A stretch of DNA of 64,000 nucleotides from Pseudomonas protegens (GTDB lineage Bacteria; Pseudomonadota; Gammaproteobacteria; Pseudomonadales; Pseudomonadaceae), in the NCBI RefSeq assembly GCF_003363755.1, contig NZ_CP031396.1:4223001-4287000 (forward strand), written 5' to 3'. Position numbers and translations under genes: made by a program. The notes below the pieces were generated by a model. That model was not told the origin of the DNA, made no database searches, and saw nothing but the letters and a program-made list of their open reading frames with translations. Positions 8,710 through 17,302 of this stretch are shown here, in pieces; position 1 is the stretch's first letter; the number at the start of each line of letters is the position of its first letter.

Positions 8710-9093
8710 GATGGGTTGCTCCTTGGTAGGGCGATAAAGTGGGTACGGAGCTAATGTTACCGCCGCAAAATCGATATAAAAGTTCATAAACACAATGGTA
8801 ATAATCAACGGAATTGATTGTTTGCCTCGAAGGCTCTAGCTCGGGCTTTAGCGCCGATGGCTTTTGCACCAGGGTGGGTATTTTCGACCCACTCCCGCTT
8901 CAGGAAGAGGCGGTTCGAGGTAACACAAAGCTGTCCAAGCGATCAGCAATTCAGGTTTTTTCGCCGCATCGAGCCGCCGGATTAAACCTGCGTGGGCTTT
9001 GTCAGTCGTAGTTTTCATGGCCGGTGATTTTCCATCGGCATTTCATCGATGCGTCGCAGTTTGGCGCTCAGTTGTCTTCAGGAGCCTCGTGCA
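8710..9093. other. Intergenic region between divergent genes
   Basis: About 380 bases between the repeat-protein gene and the AsmA gene. Close to 8757-8815 it is AT-rich and likely carries the minus-strand promoter. A small hairpin (GTGGGT / ACCCAC) lies around 8873-8892. No gene or RNA was recognised. Confidence 0.35.
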
Positions 9094-11169
9094 ATGACGC
9101 GCACTCGTAAAATCCTCGCCTGGTCCGTCGCCAGCCTGATCCTGCTACTGGCCGTGCTGGTGCTGGTGATCGCGTTCTTCGACTGGAACCGCATCAAGCC
9201 GACCCTCAACGCCAAGGTGTCCGAGGAGTTGCATCGGCCCTTCGCGATCAATGGCGACTTGTCCGTGGCCTGGCAGCGCGAGCCCGACGAGGGTGGCTGG
9301 CGGGCCTGGGTGCCCTGGCCTCACGTAGTGGCCCAGGACCTGACCCTGGGCAACCCGGAGTGGTCCAAGGCACCGCAGATGGTCAGCCTCAAACGGGTCG
9401 AGTTGCGCATCTCGCCCCTGGCCCTGTTGGCCCAGCGGGTCAGCATCCCGCGTATCGATCTGACCGAGCCCGATGCTGCGCTGCAGCGGCTGGCGGACGG
9501 TCGCGCCAACTGGACCTTCAAGTTCGACCCGAAGGACCCCGAGGCCGAGCCTTCCAACTGGACGGTGGACATCGGCGCCATCGGTTTCGACAAGGGCCAT
9601 GTGACCCTGGACGACCAGAGCCTGAAAACCCAACTTGACCTGCAGGTAGAGCTGCTCGGCAAACCCATTCCCTTCAGCGACATAGTCGGTGAGAGCGAAG
9701 CGAAGAAAATCAGTGAAAAAGGCGCCGCGGCCCAAGCCTATGCCTTCGCCCTCAAGGTCAAGGGCCAGTACCACGGGCAGAAGCTCGCCGGCACCGGCAA
9801 GATCGGCGGCTTGCTGGCCCTGCAGGACGGGCGCAAGCCGTTTCCACTGCAGGCCCAGGTGCAGATCGGCGACACCAAGGTGGAGCTGCGGGGCAGCCTC
9901 ACCGACCCGCTGAATCTGGGCGCCCTGGACCTGCGCCTGAAATTGGCCGGCACCAGCCTGGGCAATCTCTATCCGCTGACCGGGGTGACCCTGCCGGACT
10001 CGCCGCCCTATGCCACCGACGGCCATCTGACCGCCAAGCTCCGCGACCCGGCGGGTGCGACCTTCAGCTACCAGGATTTCAACGGCAAGATCGGCGACAG
10101 CGATATCCACGGCAACCTGACCTACGTCGCCAGTCAGCCGCGACCCAAGCTCAGCGGTGCATTGGTCTCCAACCAGTTGCTGATGAGCGACCTGGCGCCG
10201 CTGATTGGTGCCGACTCCAACGCCAAGCAGAAGGCCCGGGGCGGCGAGAGCAAGCAGCCGGCGGACAAGGTGCTGCCGGTGGAGGAGTTCCGTACCGAGC
10301 GCTGGGGTGACATGGACGCCGATGTGGAGTTCACCGGCAAGCGCATTGTCCACAGCGCCGAGTTGCCGTTCACCGATCTCTACACGCACCTGGTGCTCAA
10401 CGACGGCCAGCTCAGCCTGGAGCCCCTGCGCTTCGGCGTGGCCGGGGGCAAGCTGGACGCCCAGGTGCGCCTCAATGGTCACACCACGCCGCTGGAAGGC
10501 CGGGCCAGGCTGACGGCGCGCAACTTCAAGCTCAAGCAGTTGTTTCCGACCTTCGAGCCGATGAAGACCAGCTTCGGCGAGCTCAATGGCGATGCCGATA
10601 TCACCGGACGCGGCAACTCGGTGGCAGCCTTGCTGGGCAGCGCCAACGGCGACCTGAAGATGTTGATCAACGATGGCGCCATCAGCCGCAGCCTCATGGA
10701 AATCGCCGGGCTCAACGTCGGCAACTATGTGGTCGGCAAGATGTTTGGCGACAAGGAAGTGAAGATCAATTGCGCCGCCGCCGACTTTGGCATCAAGAGC
10801 GGTCTGGCTACGTCTCGGCTGTTCGTCTTCGATACCGAGAACGCCATCATCTACATCGATGGCACCGCCAATATGGCCTCTGAGCAACTGGACTTGACCA
10901 TCACGCCGGAGTCCAAGGGGCTGCGCCTGTTCTCCCTGCGTTCACCGCTTTATGTGCAGGGCAAGTTCATCAAGCCCAGTGCCGGGGTCAAGGCGGTGCC
11001 GCTGGTGCTGCGCGGTGCCGGGATGGTGGCGCTGGGGTTGATCGCCGGGCCGGCGGCAGGCTTGCTGGCGCTGGTGGCGCCCAGCGGTGACGAGCCCAAT
11101 CAGTGCGCGCCGCTGCTGCAGCAGATGCGCTCGGGCAAGGCGCCGGTGACGGTCAAGCCGAGCCAGTAG
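9094..11169 (+). CDS. AsmA family protein
   Basis: A 691-residue envelope protein of the AsmA/TamB superfamily, anchored by one N-terminal transmembrane helix (about residues 7-28) with the bulk in the periplasm. The DWNRIKPTLNAKVSEELHRPFAINGDL segment is the AsmA N-terminal hallmark, and the C-terminal part carries the AsmA_2-type domain (GNGDLKxLINDGAI-like region and ITPESKGLRLFSLRSPLYVQG). Family members are thought to take part in lipid transport between membranes. ATG 9094 follows AGGAG by nine bases; the gene is monocistronic. Confidence 0.87.
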   Translation: MTRTRKILAWSVASLILLLAVLVLVIAFFDWNRIKPTLNAKVSEELHRPFAINGDLSVAWQREPDEGGWRAWVPWPHVVAQDLTLGNPEWSKAPQMVSLKRVELRISPLALLAQRVSIPRIDLTEPDAALQRLADGRANWTFKFDPKDPEAEPSNWTVDIGAIGFDKGHVTLDDQSLKTQLDLQVELLGKPIPFSDIVGESEAKKISEKGAAAQAYAFALKVKGQYHGQKLAGTGKIGGLLALQDGRKPFPLQAQVQIGDTKVELRGSLTDPLNLGALDLRLKLAGTSLGNLYPLTGVTLPDSPPYATDGHLTAKLRDPAGATFSYQDFNGKIGDSDIHGNLTYVASQPRPKLSGALVSNQLLMSDLAPLIGADSNAKQKARGGESKQPADKVLPVEEFRTERWGDMDADVEFTGKRIVHSAELPFTDLYTHLVLNDGQLSLEPLRFGVAGGKLDAQVRLNGHTTPLEGRARLTARNFKLKQLFPTFEPMKTSFGELNGDADITGRGNSVAALLGSANGDLKMLINDGAISRSLMEIAGLNVGNYVVGKMFGDKEVKINCAAADFGIKSGLATSRLFVFDTENAIIYIDGTANMASEQLDLTITPESKGLRLFSLRSPLYVQGKFIKPSAGVKAVPLVLRGAGMVALGLIAGPAAGLLALVAPSGDEPNQCAPLLQQMRSGKAPVTVKPSQ

Positions 11170-11179
11170 CAAGGACTGG

Positions 11180-11210
11180 AGCTTCGCGGAAAAGCCCGCT
11201 CCTACGGTAG
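11180..11210. repeat. REP-like element
   Basis: Reverse orientation of the GTAGGAGCGGGCTTTTCCGC type REP word, immediately after the AsmA gene. Single copy, no clear partner. Confidence 0.5.
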
Positions 11211-11235
11211 GCAGGGGCGGGCTTGGAGGAGGGGA

Positions 11236-11766
11236 TTACAGGTCGTTGAGGATGTCTGCCATGTCGTCGGCGTGTTCCTCTTCCTGGGCCAGGATCTCTT
11301 CGAACAGGCGGCGGGTGGTGGGGTCCTTGTCGCCGATGTACTGGATGATCTCGCGGTAGCTGTCGATGGCGATGCGTTCGGCCACCAGGTCCTCGTAGAC
11401 CATTTCCTTCAGGGTGTTGCCGGCCACGTACTGGGCGTGGGAGTGCTTGGACAACAGGTCCGGGTTGAACTCCGGTTCGCCGCCGAGCTGGACGATGCGT
11501 TCCGCCAGTTTGTCGGCGTGCTCGGCTTCCTGGGTCGCGTGTTCGAGGAACTCGTCGGCCGCCACGCTGGCCTTGAGGCCGTTGGCCATGAAGTAGTGGC
11601 GCTTGTAGCGCAAGACACACACCAGTTCGGTGGCCAGCGATTCGTTGAGCAGCCGCAGCACCTGCTCGCGGTCGGCGTTGTAGCCCTCGGTCACGGCTCC
11701 GTTCTCCACGTGTTGACGGGCCCGTTCGCGCAGGGTGTTCACATCGGATAAATGCTTGTCGCTCAT
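11236..11766 (-). CDS. Bacterioferritin-like diiron protein
   Basis: A 176-residue four-helix ferritin-like cytoplasmic protein. Iron-binding glutamates and histidines are visible in ESLATELVCVLRYKRHYFMA, EFLEHATQEAEHADKLAER, ERIAIDSYREIIQYIG and EILAQEEEHADDMADIL. It resembles the P. aeruginosa PA4880 type probable bacterioferritin rather than classical Bfr, since the heme methionine position cannot be recognised with certainty. A role in iron storage or peroxide protection is inferred. Monocistronic. Confidence 0.85.
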   Translation of the reverse strand: MSDKHLSDVNTLRERARQHVENGAVTEGYNADREQVLRLLNESLATELVCVLRYKRHYFMANGLKASVAADEFLEHATQEAEHADKLAERIVQLGGEPEFNPDLLSKHSHAQYVAGNTLKEMVYEDLVAERIAIDSYREIIQYIGDKDPTTRRLFEEILAQEEEHADDMADILNDL

Positions 11767-11887
11767 TTCGATCTCCTGGGGCTAATCCGTTTTGCGCCAG
11801 GCTCTCTCGGCCTGATCACTACCTGAGTTGTGAGTCCCGGGCGCGGCAAAAAGTTTTATCGGATGTGCCCGGTGGTCTGCGCCGGGG

Positions 11888-12799
11888 TCAACTGCGGGCC
11901 AGGGGCGGATGTCCGGCCAGCAGCGCTTCCTGTTGCAGCCACTGGAGGAAGGCCCGCACCGGAGGGTGCCGCTCTCGCCCCGGCACGCACAGGGCGCTAT
12001 AGCCCGCGCCGTCCACCTGGACCTCCGGCCGATAGGCTTGCAGCAGGCCGTTGGCCACGCTCTGGGACACCAGGATGTTGCTCGCCAGTACCAGGCCCTG
12101 GCCGGCAATGGCAGCTTGCAGGGCGTACTGCTCCTCGTCGTAGGAACGGATCGGCAACCGAGCGTCGAGCCAGTTTTCCCCGGCCTGGGCACACCAGGCC
12201 TGCCAGCCATCGGCATACAACCTGGAATTGCGCCAATGCACGCTGATCAGGGACGGTGGCTGCTGCCGGGCCAGGGCCACCTGCTGCGGCGCGCCATAGA
12301 CCGCAAAGCGCTCGTCGAACAGGCACAGGCCATGGAGATTCAGGTAGCCGTCCTGGCTGTAGCGGATCGCGACGTCGATGCTGGCGTCCTGGTGCAGGTC
12401 CACCACCTCGCACTGAGTATCCAGGCGCAGGTTGATGCCAGGGTGCCGGGCGTAAAAGCGCCCCAGGCGCGGCACCAGCCACAGGGCGGCGAAGGCCGCA
12501 GTGGTGGAAACGGTCAACTGCGCGGCGCAGGGACTGGGGCGCAGGGTGTCGACGCTCTGGGCCACATCCAGCAGGGCGCCATGCAGGCTGTGGAACAGGC
12601 GGCGGCCAGCCTCCGTCAGGCGTACCTGGCGGGGCAGGCGTTCGAACAGTGGCACCCCCAGCCAGTGTTCCAGGCTGCGGATCTGGTGGGACACCGCGGT
12701 GGGTGTCACCGACAGGTCCTCGGCAGCGGCCTTGAAGCTCAGCAGGCGCGCGGCGGACTCGAAGGTACGCAGGGCGGTCAGGGGCAGGTGGGCGAACAT
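11888..12799 (-). CDS. LysR-family transcriptional regulator, GcvA-like
   Basis: A 303-residue regulator with an N-terminal winged helix-turn-helix (LTALRTFESAARLLSFKAAAEDLSVT then AVSHQIRSLE) and a C-terminal substrate-binding-like domain. I choose ATG 12799 because GGAG sits seven bases upstream; ATG 12811 and a TTG at 12832 are in frame but would place a perfect operator-like inverted repeat inside the gene. It is divergent from the azoreductase/SMR pair, which is its likely target. Confidence 0.88.
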   Translation of the reverse strand: MFAHLPLTALRTFESAARLLSFKAAAEDLSVTPTAVSHQIRSLEHWLGVPLFERLPRQVRLTEAGRRLFHSLHGALLDVAQSVDTLRPSPCAAQLTVSTTAAFAALWLVPRLGRFYARHPGINLRLDTQCEVVDLHQDASIDVAIRYSQDGYLNLHGLCLFDERFAVYGAPQQVALARQQPPSLISVHWRNSRLYADGWQAWCAQAGENWLDARLPIRSYDEEQYALQAAIAGQGLVLASNILVSQSVANGLLQAYRPEVQVDGAGYSALCVPGRERHPPVRAFLQWLQQEALLAGHPPLARS

Positions 12800-12810
12800 G
12801 ACGGGCTCCA

Positions 12811-12831
12811 TGGATGAGTTGAGTTCATCCA
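12811..12831. promoter_or_regulatory. Perfect inverted repeat, likely LysR regulator site
   Basis: TGGATGA-N7-TCATCCA, exact seven-base arms, immediately upstream of the LysR start and within the divergent region shared with the azoreductase gene. The spacing suits a LysR-type autoregulation site. Confidence 0.5.
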
Positions 12832-12936
12832 AGTGAATGTTTACTCATTTGTGGGTGAGTCGCGGTAGCTCTAGCTTTAACGCGGAACAGGGCCGGCTTC
12901 AAGGCCGTTACAGTCAATCCGTACACGAGAAAGCAG

Positions 12937-13575
12937 ATGAGCACAATTCTTGCGATTCACGGCAGCCCCCGAGGCGAGCGCTCCCACAGTCGGCGTCTGA
13001 CCGATGACTTTCTACAAGCCTGGCAACAGGCCAATCCCGGGGCCATCCTGACCCGGCGCGAAGTCGGGCGGGGTTCCTTGCCCCATGTCAGCGAAGCCTT
13101 TATCGCCGCGGCGTTTTATCCACAGCCCGAAGCGCGGCCGCTGTTGATGCAGGCTGACCTGGCCTTGAGTGACGAGCTGGTCGGTGAGTTGCTCGGCCAT
13201 CAGCGCCTGGTGATCTCGGCGCCGATGCACAACTTCAGCGTGCCCAGCGGGATCAAGGCCTGGGTCGATCACATCGTGCGCCTGGGGCTGACCTTCAACA
13301 CCCAGCTGGACAACGGCGTGGCCCAGTACCAGCCCTTGGTGCAGGGCAAGAAGGTGTTGATCGTCACCAGCCGCGGCGGCGGTGGATTTGGGCCCGGGGG
13401 GGAGCATGAAGCGATGAATCACGCCGATCCATGGTTGCGCACGGCCCTGGGATTCATTGGGATCGAGGATGTGACGGTGGTTGCGGCGGAAGGCGAGGAG
13501 TCGGCGCCCGAGCGTTTCGCGCAGTCCTGTGGCGAAGCCCGGCAGCGCCTTTTGGCCCTGGCGCAGACCTTCTGA
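12937..13575 (+). CDS. azoR: FMN-dependent NADH-azoreductase / flavodoxin-fold quinone reductase
   Basis: A 212-residue cytoplasmic flavoprotein. The FMN phosphate loop GSPRGERSHSRRL begins at residue 9; APMHNFSVPSGIKAWVDHIVRLG and TSRGGGGFGPGGEHE are conserved AzoR segments. Such enzymes reduce quinones and azo compounds with NAD(P)H. It is followed by an SMR pump 12 bases downstream and faced by a LysR regulator, a common arrangement for electrophile-inducible detoxification. The substrate is unknown. Confidence 0.88.
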   Translation: MSTILAIHGSPRGERSHSRRLTDDFLQAWQQANPGAILTRREVGRGSLPHVSEAFIAAAFYPQPEARPLLMQADLALSDELVGELLGHQRLVISAPMHNFSVPSGIKAWVDHIVRLGLTFNTQLDNGVAQYQPLVQGKKVLIVTSRGGGGFGPGGEHEAMNHADPWLRTALGFIGIEDVTVVAAEGEESAPERFAQSCGEARQRLLALAQTF

Positions 13576-13587
13576 GGAGGCGGCGTC

Positions 13588-13893
13588 ATGGCCTGGATGT
13601 TCCTGCTGCTGGCAGCGGCCTTCGAGGTCACGTTCGCCATGGGCATGAAGTATGCCCAGGGCTTTACCCGGCCCTGGCCGTCGCTGCTGACAGTGGTCGC
13701 GGCGCTGGGCGGGATCTACTTCCTGAGCCTGGCCATGCGCGAGTTGCCGGTGAGCGTGGCCTACCCGATCTGGACCGCCATCGGTTCCCTGGGCACGGTG
13801 CTGCTGGGCTTCATGCTGCTGGGGGAAAGCCTGACGCCGGTCAAGCTGGTGTCGGTGGGGCTGATCGTGGTCGGGGTGGTGGGGCTGAAATAG
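13588..13893 (+). CDS. sugE: Small multidrug resistance (SMR) transporter, SugE/Gdx-like
   Basis: A 101-residue inner-membrane protein with four predicted helices. The essential membrane glutamate is visible in AAAFEVTFAMGMKYA near residue 13, and the WTAIGSLGTVLLG segment is typical. The LAMRELPVSVAYPIWTAIG pattern favours the SugE/Gdx (guanidinium) branch over EmrE. It is in one operon with the azoreductase. Confidence 0.85.
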   Translation: MAWMFLLLAAAFEVTFAMGMKYAQGFTRPWPSLLTVVAALGGIYFLSLAMRELPVSVAYPIWTAIGSLGTVLLGFMLLGESLTPVKLVSVGLIVVGVVGLK

Positions 13894-14011
13894 CAACTCG
13901 GGGCCGGGTTGTCATTGGTTTGTCGCCAAAGCGTCACGGGGGCTGACGACGGCCTTGGTTATGGTCTAGCTTTCAGCCAGCCCCCCTGCCTTCGCACAAG
14001 GATGTCCCCGC

Positions 14012-14902
14012 ATGTCCCAAGAGCTTGCCACGCGTTACCCCCTGGTACTGGTGCCCGGCATGCTCGGTTTTGTCCGCCTGCTGCTGTATCCCTACTGGTA
14101 CGGCATCATCCCGGCCTTGCGCCAGGGTGGGGCCCAGGTGTTTGCGATACAGGTGTCGCCGCTCAACTCCAGCGAGGTGCGCGGTGAACAACTGCTGGCC
14201 CAGGTCCAGCGGATCATGGCCGAGACTGGTGCGCCCCGAGTCAACCTGATCGGCCACAGCCAGGGCGCGCTTACCGCCCGTTACGCGGCGGCCAAACGCC
14301 CTGACTGGGTCGCCTCGGTGACTTCGGTAGCAGGCCCCAACCACGGTTCCGAACTGGCGGATTACCTGGCTCGGCATTCCCCGGCCCACAGCCTCAAGGG
14401 GCGTGTCCTGAGCTGGCTGTTGCGGGGCGTCGCGGCCTTGATGACGCTGCTGGAAACCGGCTATCGCGGGCCGAAACTGCCGGTGGATATCCACGCTTCG
14501 CATCAGTCGCTGACCACCGAGGGCGTGGCCCTGTTCAACCGCCAATACCCTCAAGGGTTGCCGTCCACCTGGGGCGGCCAGGGCGCGGAAGAGGTCGGCG
14601 GCGTGCGCTACTACTCCTGGTCCGGCATTTTGCAGCCGGGCAAGACCAATCGCGGACGCAACCTGTTCGACGGCACCAACCGCAGTTGCCGCCTGTTCGC
14701 CCGCACCTTCGTCCGCGAGGCCGGCCAGTGCGACGGCATGGTCGGGCGCTACAGCTCGCATTTGGGGCAGGTCATCGGCGACGACTACCCCCTGGACCAC
14801 TTCGATATCGTCAACCAATCCCTGGGGCTGGTGGGCAAGGGCGCCGAACCGATCCGCCTGTTCGTCGAACATGCCCGGCGCCTCAAGGCCGCCAACCTCT
14901 GA
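14012..14902 (+). CDS. Triacylglycerol lipase, subfamily I.1 type without signal peptide
   Basis: A 296-residue alpha/beta hydrolase similar, by memory, to P. fragi and other family I.1 lipases. The oxyanion segment VPGMLGF is near residue 14 and the nucleophile elbow GHSQG has Ser83. Asp and His of the triad are probably in CDGMVGRYSSHLG and YPLDHFDIVN. No signal peptide is seen before residue 10, and no foldase (lif) gene is near. It may be cytosolic or exported by another route. The stop codon lies only three bases from the stop of the convergent DMT gene. Confidence 0.85.
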   Translation: MSQELATRYPLVLVPGMLGFVRLLLYPYWYGIIPALRQGGAQVFAIQVSPLNSSEVRGEQLLAQVQRIMAETGAPRVNLIGHSQGALTARYAAAKRPDWVASVTSVAGPNHGSELADYLARHSPAHSLKGRVLSWLLRGVAALMTLLETGYRGPKLPVDIHASHQSLTTEGVALFNRQYPQGLPSTWGGQGAEEVGGVRYYSWSGILQPGKTNRGRNLFDGTNRSCRLFARTFVREAGQCDGMVGRYSSHLGQVIGDDYPLDHFDIVNQSLGLVGKGAEPIRLFVEHARRLKAANL

Positions 14903-14905
14903 CCC

Positions 14906-15811
14906 TCACTGTGGCCCTGTAGCCGCCGGCTTGCCGGCGACCGGCCCCAGCACCCTGGTCCAGCGTTCGGAAAGAACCACCCCGCCCAAGGTCAACAAGC
15001 CCCCCACCAAATGGAACCAGGCCAGTTGCTCATGCAGCACCACCGCGGCAATCAGCGCCGTGATCAACGGCAGCAGATTGAAAAACAGCGTGGTCCGGCT
15101 TGGTCCCAGGCGCACCACTGCCTGCATCCAGGCCAGGGGCGCGAGCATCGAAGCCAGCAGGCAGGCATAGAGCACCAGCGGAATGTTCTGCAGGGTCGGG
15201 CCGACCTTGGGTGAGGCCAGGAACAACGGCAGCAGCACCAGCACCGCCACCAGCACCTGCAGGTACAGCAGCACCAGCGGCGGCAGGCGCAGTTGCCACT
15301 TCTTCAGCAAGGTGCTGTAGATCGCATAGGCCAGGGTGGCGATCAGCATCATCGCGTCACCTAGGTTGACCCCGTGTTGCAGCAGCGCGGCAAGGCTGCC
15401 GGAAGACACCACCACCAGCACCCCGGCAAAGGACAGTACCGCCCCCACCAGAGCCCCGGCGGTCAGGCGCTGGCCCAGGGCGGCAATGGCCATGGCCAGG
15501 GACATCAGCGGCATCAGGGAAAGAATGATGCCCATGTTGGTGGCCGAGGTCAGGGTCGCGGCGAAGTAGGCCAGGCTCTGATACACGGCCATGCCCAACA
15601 CCCCGAGGATGAAGATCCGGCCCAGGTTGGGGCGGATCACCGGCCAGTGCCGCAGCACCGGCTTGAGCATGAACGGAGTGAATAGCAGGCCCGCCAGCAG
15701 CCAGCGGTAGAAGCCGATCTCTGCCGGGAAGATCGCACCCACTGCGAGTTTGTTGACCACGGTATTGCCGGCCCAGATAAAGATGGCCAGCAGTGGATAA
15801 GCGTATTGCAT
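14906..15811 (-). CDS. DMT superfamily (EamA) transporter
   Basis: A 301-residue inner-membrane protein with ten hydrophobic segments in two EamA repeats. The first begins FIWAGNTVVNKLAVG, and the second includes LASMLAPLAWMQAVVRLGPSRTTLFFNLLPLITALIA. These carriers usually export amino acids or small metabolites; the substrate is unknown. The last residues (PVAGKPAATG) are encoded by a REP element, so the C-terminus appears to have been reshaped by a REP insertion. It is divergent from an AraC-family gene that may control it. Confidence 0.88.
   Translation of the reverse strand: MQYAYPLLAIFIWAGNTVVNKLAVGAIFPAEIGFYRWLLAGLLFTPFMLKPVLRHWPVIRPNLGRIFILGVLGMAVYQSLAYFAATLTSATNMGIILSLMPLMSLAMAIAALGQRLTAGALVGAVLSFAGVLVVVSSGSLAALLQHGVNLGDAMMLIATLAYAIYSTLLKKWQLRLPPLVLLYLQVLVAVLVLLPLFLASPKVGPTLQNIPLVLYACLLASMLAPLAWMQAVVRLGPSRTTLFFNLLPLITALIAAVVLHEQLAWFHLVGGLLTLGGVVLSERWTRVLGPVAGKPAATGPQ
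14918..14940. repeat. REP element inside the DMT gene's 3' end
   Basis: TGTAGCCGCCGGCTTGCCGG word; translated on the minus strand as part of the transporter's last 13 residues. The lipase and DMT stops are three bases apart. Confidence 0.7.
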
Positions 15812-15907
15812 GGAAACAGCCAGACAGTTGATGAGGGCTGATTATCCTCCTGTCCGGATCAATGCCTATACTTCGAACCGGACAACCTGCCCCGACATCC
15901 GGACAGC

Positions 15908-16696
15908 ATGAGCAAAAAACACATCGATCTCCTGGATTTCCACGGCCTGCCCGCGCCGGTGTTCTTCCGCTATGCCGACTTCGCCGCCGACAGCCACGCC
16001 CTGGAGCACCGGCACCCCTGGGGCTGCCTGGAGTATTCGGCCCATGGTGTGATGCGCATGGACATCGCCGGCCGGCGCTTCATGTCGCCGCCACAGTACG
16101 CGGTCTGGGTGCCGCCGCAGACGCCCCACAGTTTCTACACTCCGCAACCGATCAACTACCGAGCGGTGCTGCTGGCGCCGGAACTGTGCACGGACTTGCC
16201 GAAGCAGGGCAGCACCCTGGCCATCAGCGAGATTCTCAAGGCGATACTCAAGGACTTCGCCGCCCGGGATGTGCAGATCCCCGAGGGCGAGGCCGACCAG
16301 CGTCTGGCCCAGGTGGCGCTGGACCAGTTGCGCCAGGCCCCGGTGCAAGACTGTTACCTGCCCTATGCCCGCAACCCCGAGCTGCTGCGGGTACTCCAGG
16401 CCCTGCAGGCCGAACCGGGCAACCACCAGCCCCTGGCCCACTGGGCGCAGCAGGCCCATGTCAGTGAACGGACCCTGGCCCGGCAGTTCGTCCGCGAGCT
16501 GGGCATGAGTTTCGGCGAATGGCGCCAGCGCCAGCGCTTCCTCGCCGCCATCGAGGCCCTGGAAAGCACCCGCAGCGTCCAGGAAATCGCCTTCGACATG
16601 GGCTACAGCAGCGCCTCGGCGTTTATCGCGATGTTCCAGCGCCAGGCCGGCTGCACCCCCGAGCAGTACCGCCGGGCCAGCCTGCAGAACAGGTGA
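15908..16696 (+). CDS. AraC-family transcriptional regulator
   Basis: A 262-residue regulator with an N-terminal cupin-like sensing domain (HRHPWGCLEYSAHGVMRMD, PPQYAVWVPPQTPHS) and a C-terminal double helix-turn-helix at about 165-260 (WAQQAHVSERTLARQFVRELGMSFGEWRQ, then IAFDMGYSSASAFIAMFQRQAGCTPEQYRR). Divergently placed to the DMT transporter with 96 bases between, which suggests local control of that exporter. Confidence 0.9.
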   Translation: MSKKHIDLLDFHGLPAPVFFRYADFAADSHALEHRHPWGCLEYSAHGVMRMDIAGRRFMSPPQYAVWVPPQTPHSFYTPQPINYRAVLLAPELCTDLPKQGSTLAISEILKAILKDFAARDVQIPEGEADQRLAQVALDQLRQAPVQDCYLPYARNPELLRVLQALQAEPGNHQPLAHWAQQAHVSERTLARQFVRELGMSFGEWRQRQRFLAAIEALESTRSVQEIAFDMGYSSASAFIAMFQRQAGCTPEQYRRASLQNR

Positions 16697-16767
16697 AGGT
16701 GTAACAGGCTTTGTCTACACTGCGCAGGAGGCCGTGCCCATCGGTGCGGTGACCAGGAGAAAACTCC

Positions 16768-17067
16768 ATGAAGATGTTGCGTATCCCTTTGTTGATGGTG
16801 GGCCTGCTGCTTTGCTCCCAAGGTTTTGCCGCCACTGCCCAGCAAAACAAGATGACCACCTGTAATGCCGAGGCCACCGCCAAGGCCCTCAAGGGCGACG
16901 AGCGCAAGGCCTTCATGAGCACCTGCCTCAAGGCGGCTCCGGCGGCTGCGGCGACACCTTCCACGCCCCAGGAAAGAATGAAATCGTGCAACGCCACCGC
17001 CACCGCCCAGGCCCTCAAGGGCGATGCGCGCAAGGCGTTCATGAGTGATTGCCTGAAGAAAAAGTGA
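16768..17067 (+). CDS. psiF: PsiF family secreted protein
   Basis: A 99-residue protein with a Sec signal peptide (cleavage near GFAATAQ) followed by two PsiF repeats, MTTCNAEATAKALKGDERKA and KSCNATATAQALKGDARKAF, each bearing paired cysteines. The family was named from a phosphate-starvation-inducible E. coli gene; its biochemical role is unknown. AGGAG lies before the ATG. No Pho box was identified with confidence. Confidence 0.88.
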   Translation: MKMLRIPLLMVGLLLCSQGFAATAQQNKMTTCNAEATAKALKGDERKAFMSTCLKAAPAAAATPSTPQERMKSCNATATAQALKGDARKAFMSDCLKKK

Positions 17068-17125
17068 GCCTGAATCGATGGGACCAAGGTCACCGGGCTG
17101 GCACAGGGCCTTGGTTCGCATCGAG

Positions 17126-17245
17126 GTTTACGATTTCAGAATCATAAAAAATCCTTTATTTCAATGAGATAAATCAGAAAGATACCGCTCGTCGCTTTTT
17201 TTTTATGTAATAAATTTTACATTTAGACTTTATTCCCTTCGAAAA
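17126..17245. promoter_or_regulatory. A+T-rich promoter region of the two-partner secretion operon
   Basis: A conspicuously A/T-rich stretch in otherwise GC-rich DNA, with runs such as a nine-T tract near 17197 and TAATAAATTTTACATTTAG. It is the only large AT island in the window and precedes tpsB. Such tracts are typical binding regions for H-NS-like MvaT/MvaV silencers. Exact -35/-10 boxes could not be fixed. Confidence 0.5.
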
Positions 17246-17302
17246 CAGGTGCCGGGATGCACCGCGCGGCCGCTCTAGTACCGGCGTCTGCGACTCAAGG
17301 GA

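Noticed and set aside
17266..17278. GCGGCCGCTCTAG matches a common cloning-vector polylinker
   Set aside because: Only 13 bases match, flanks do not, and the surrounding genes are continuous, so it is most likely chance rather than vector contamination.
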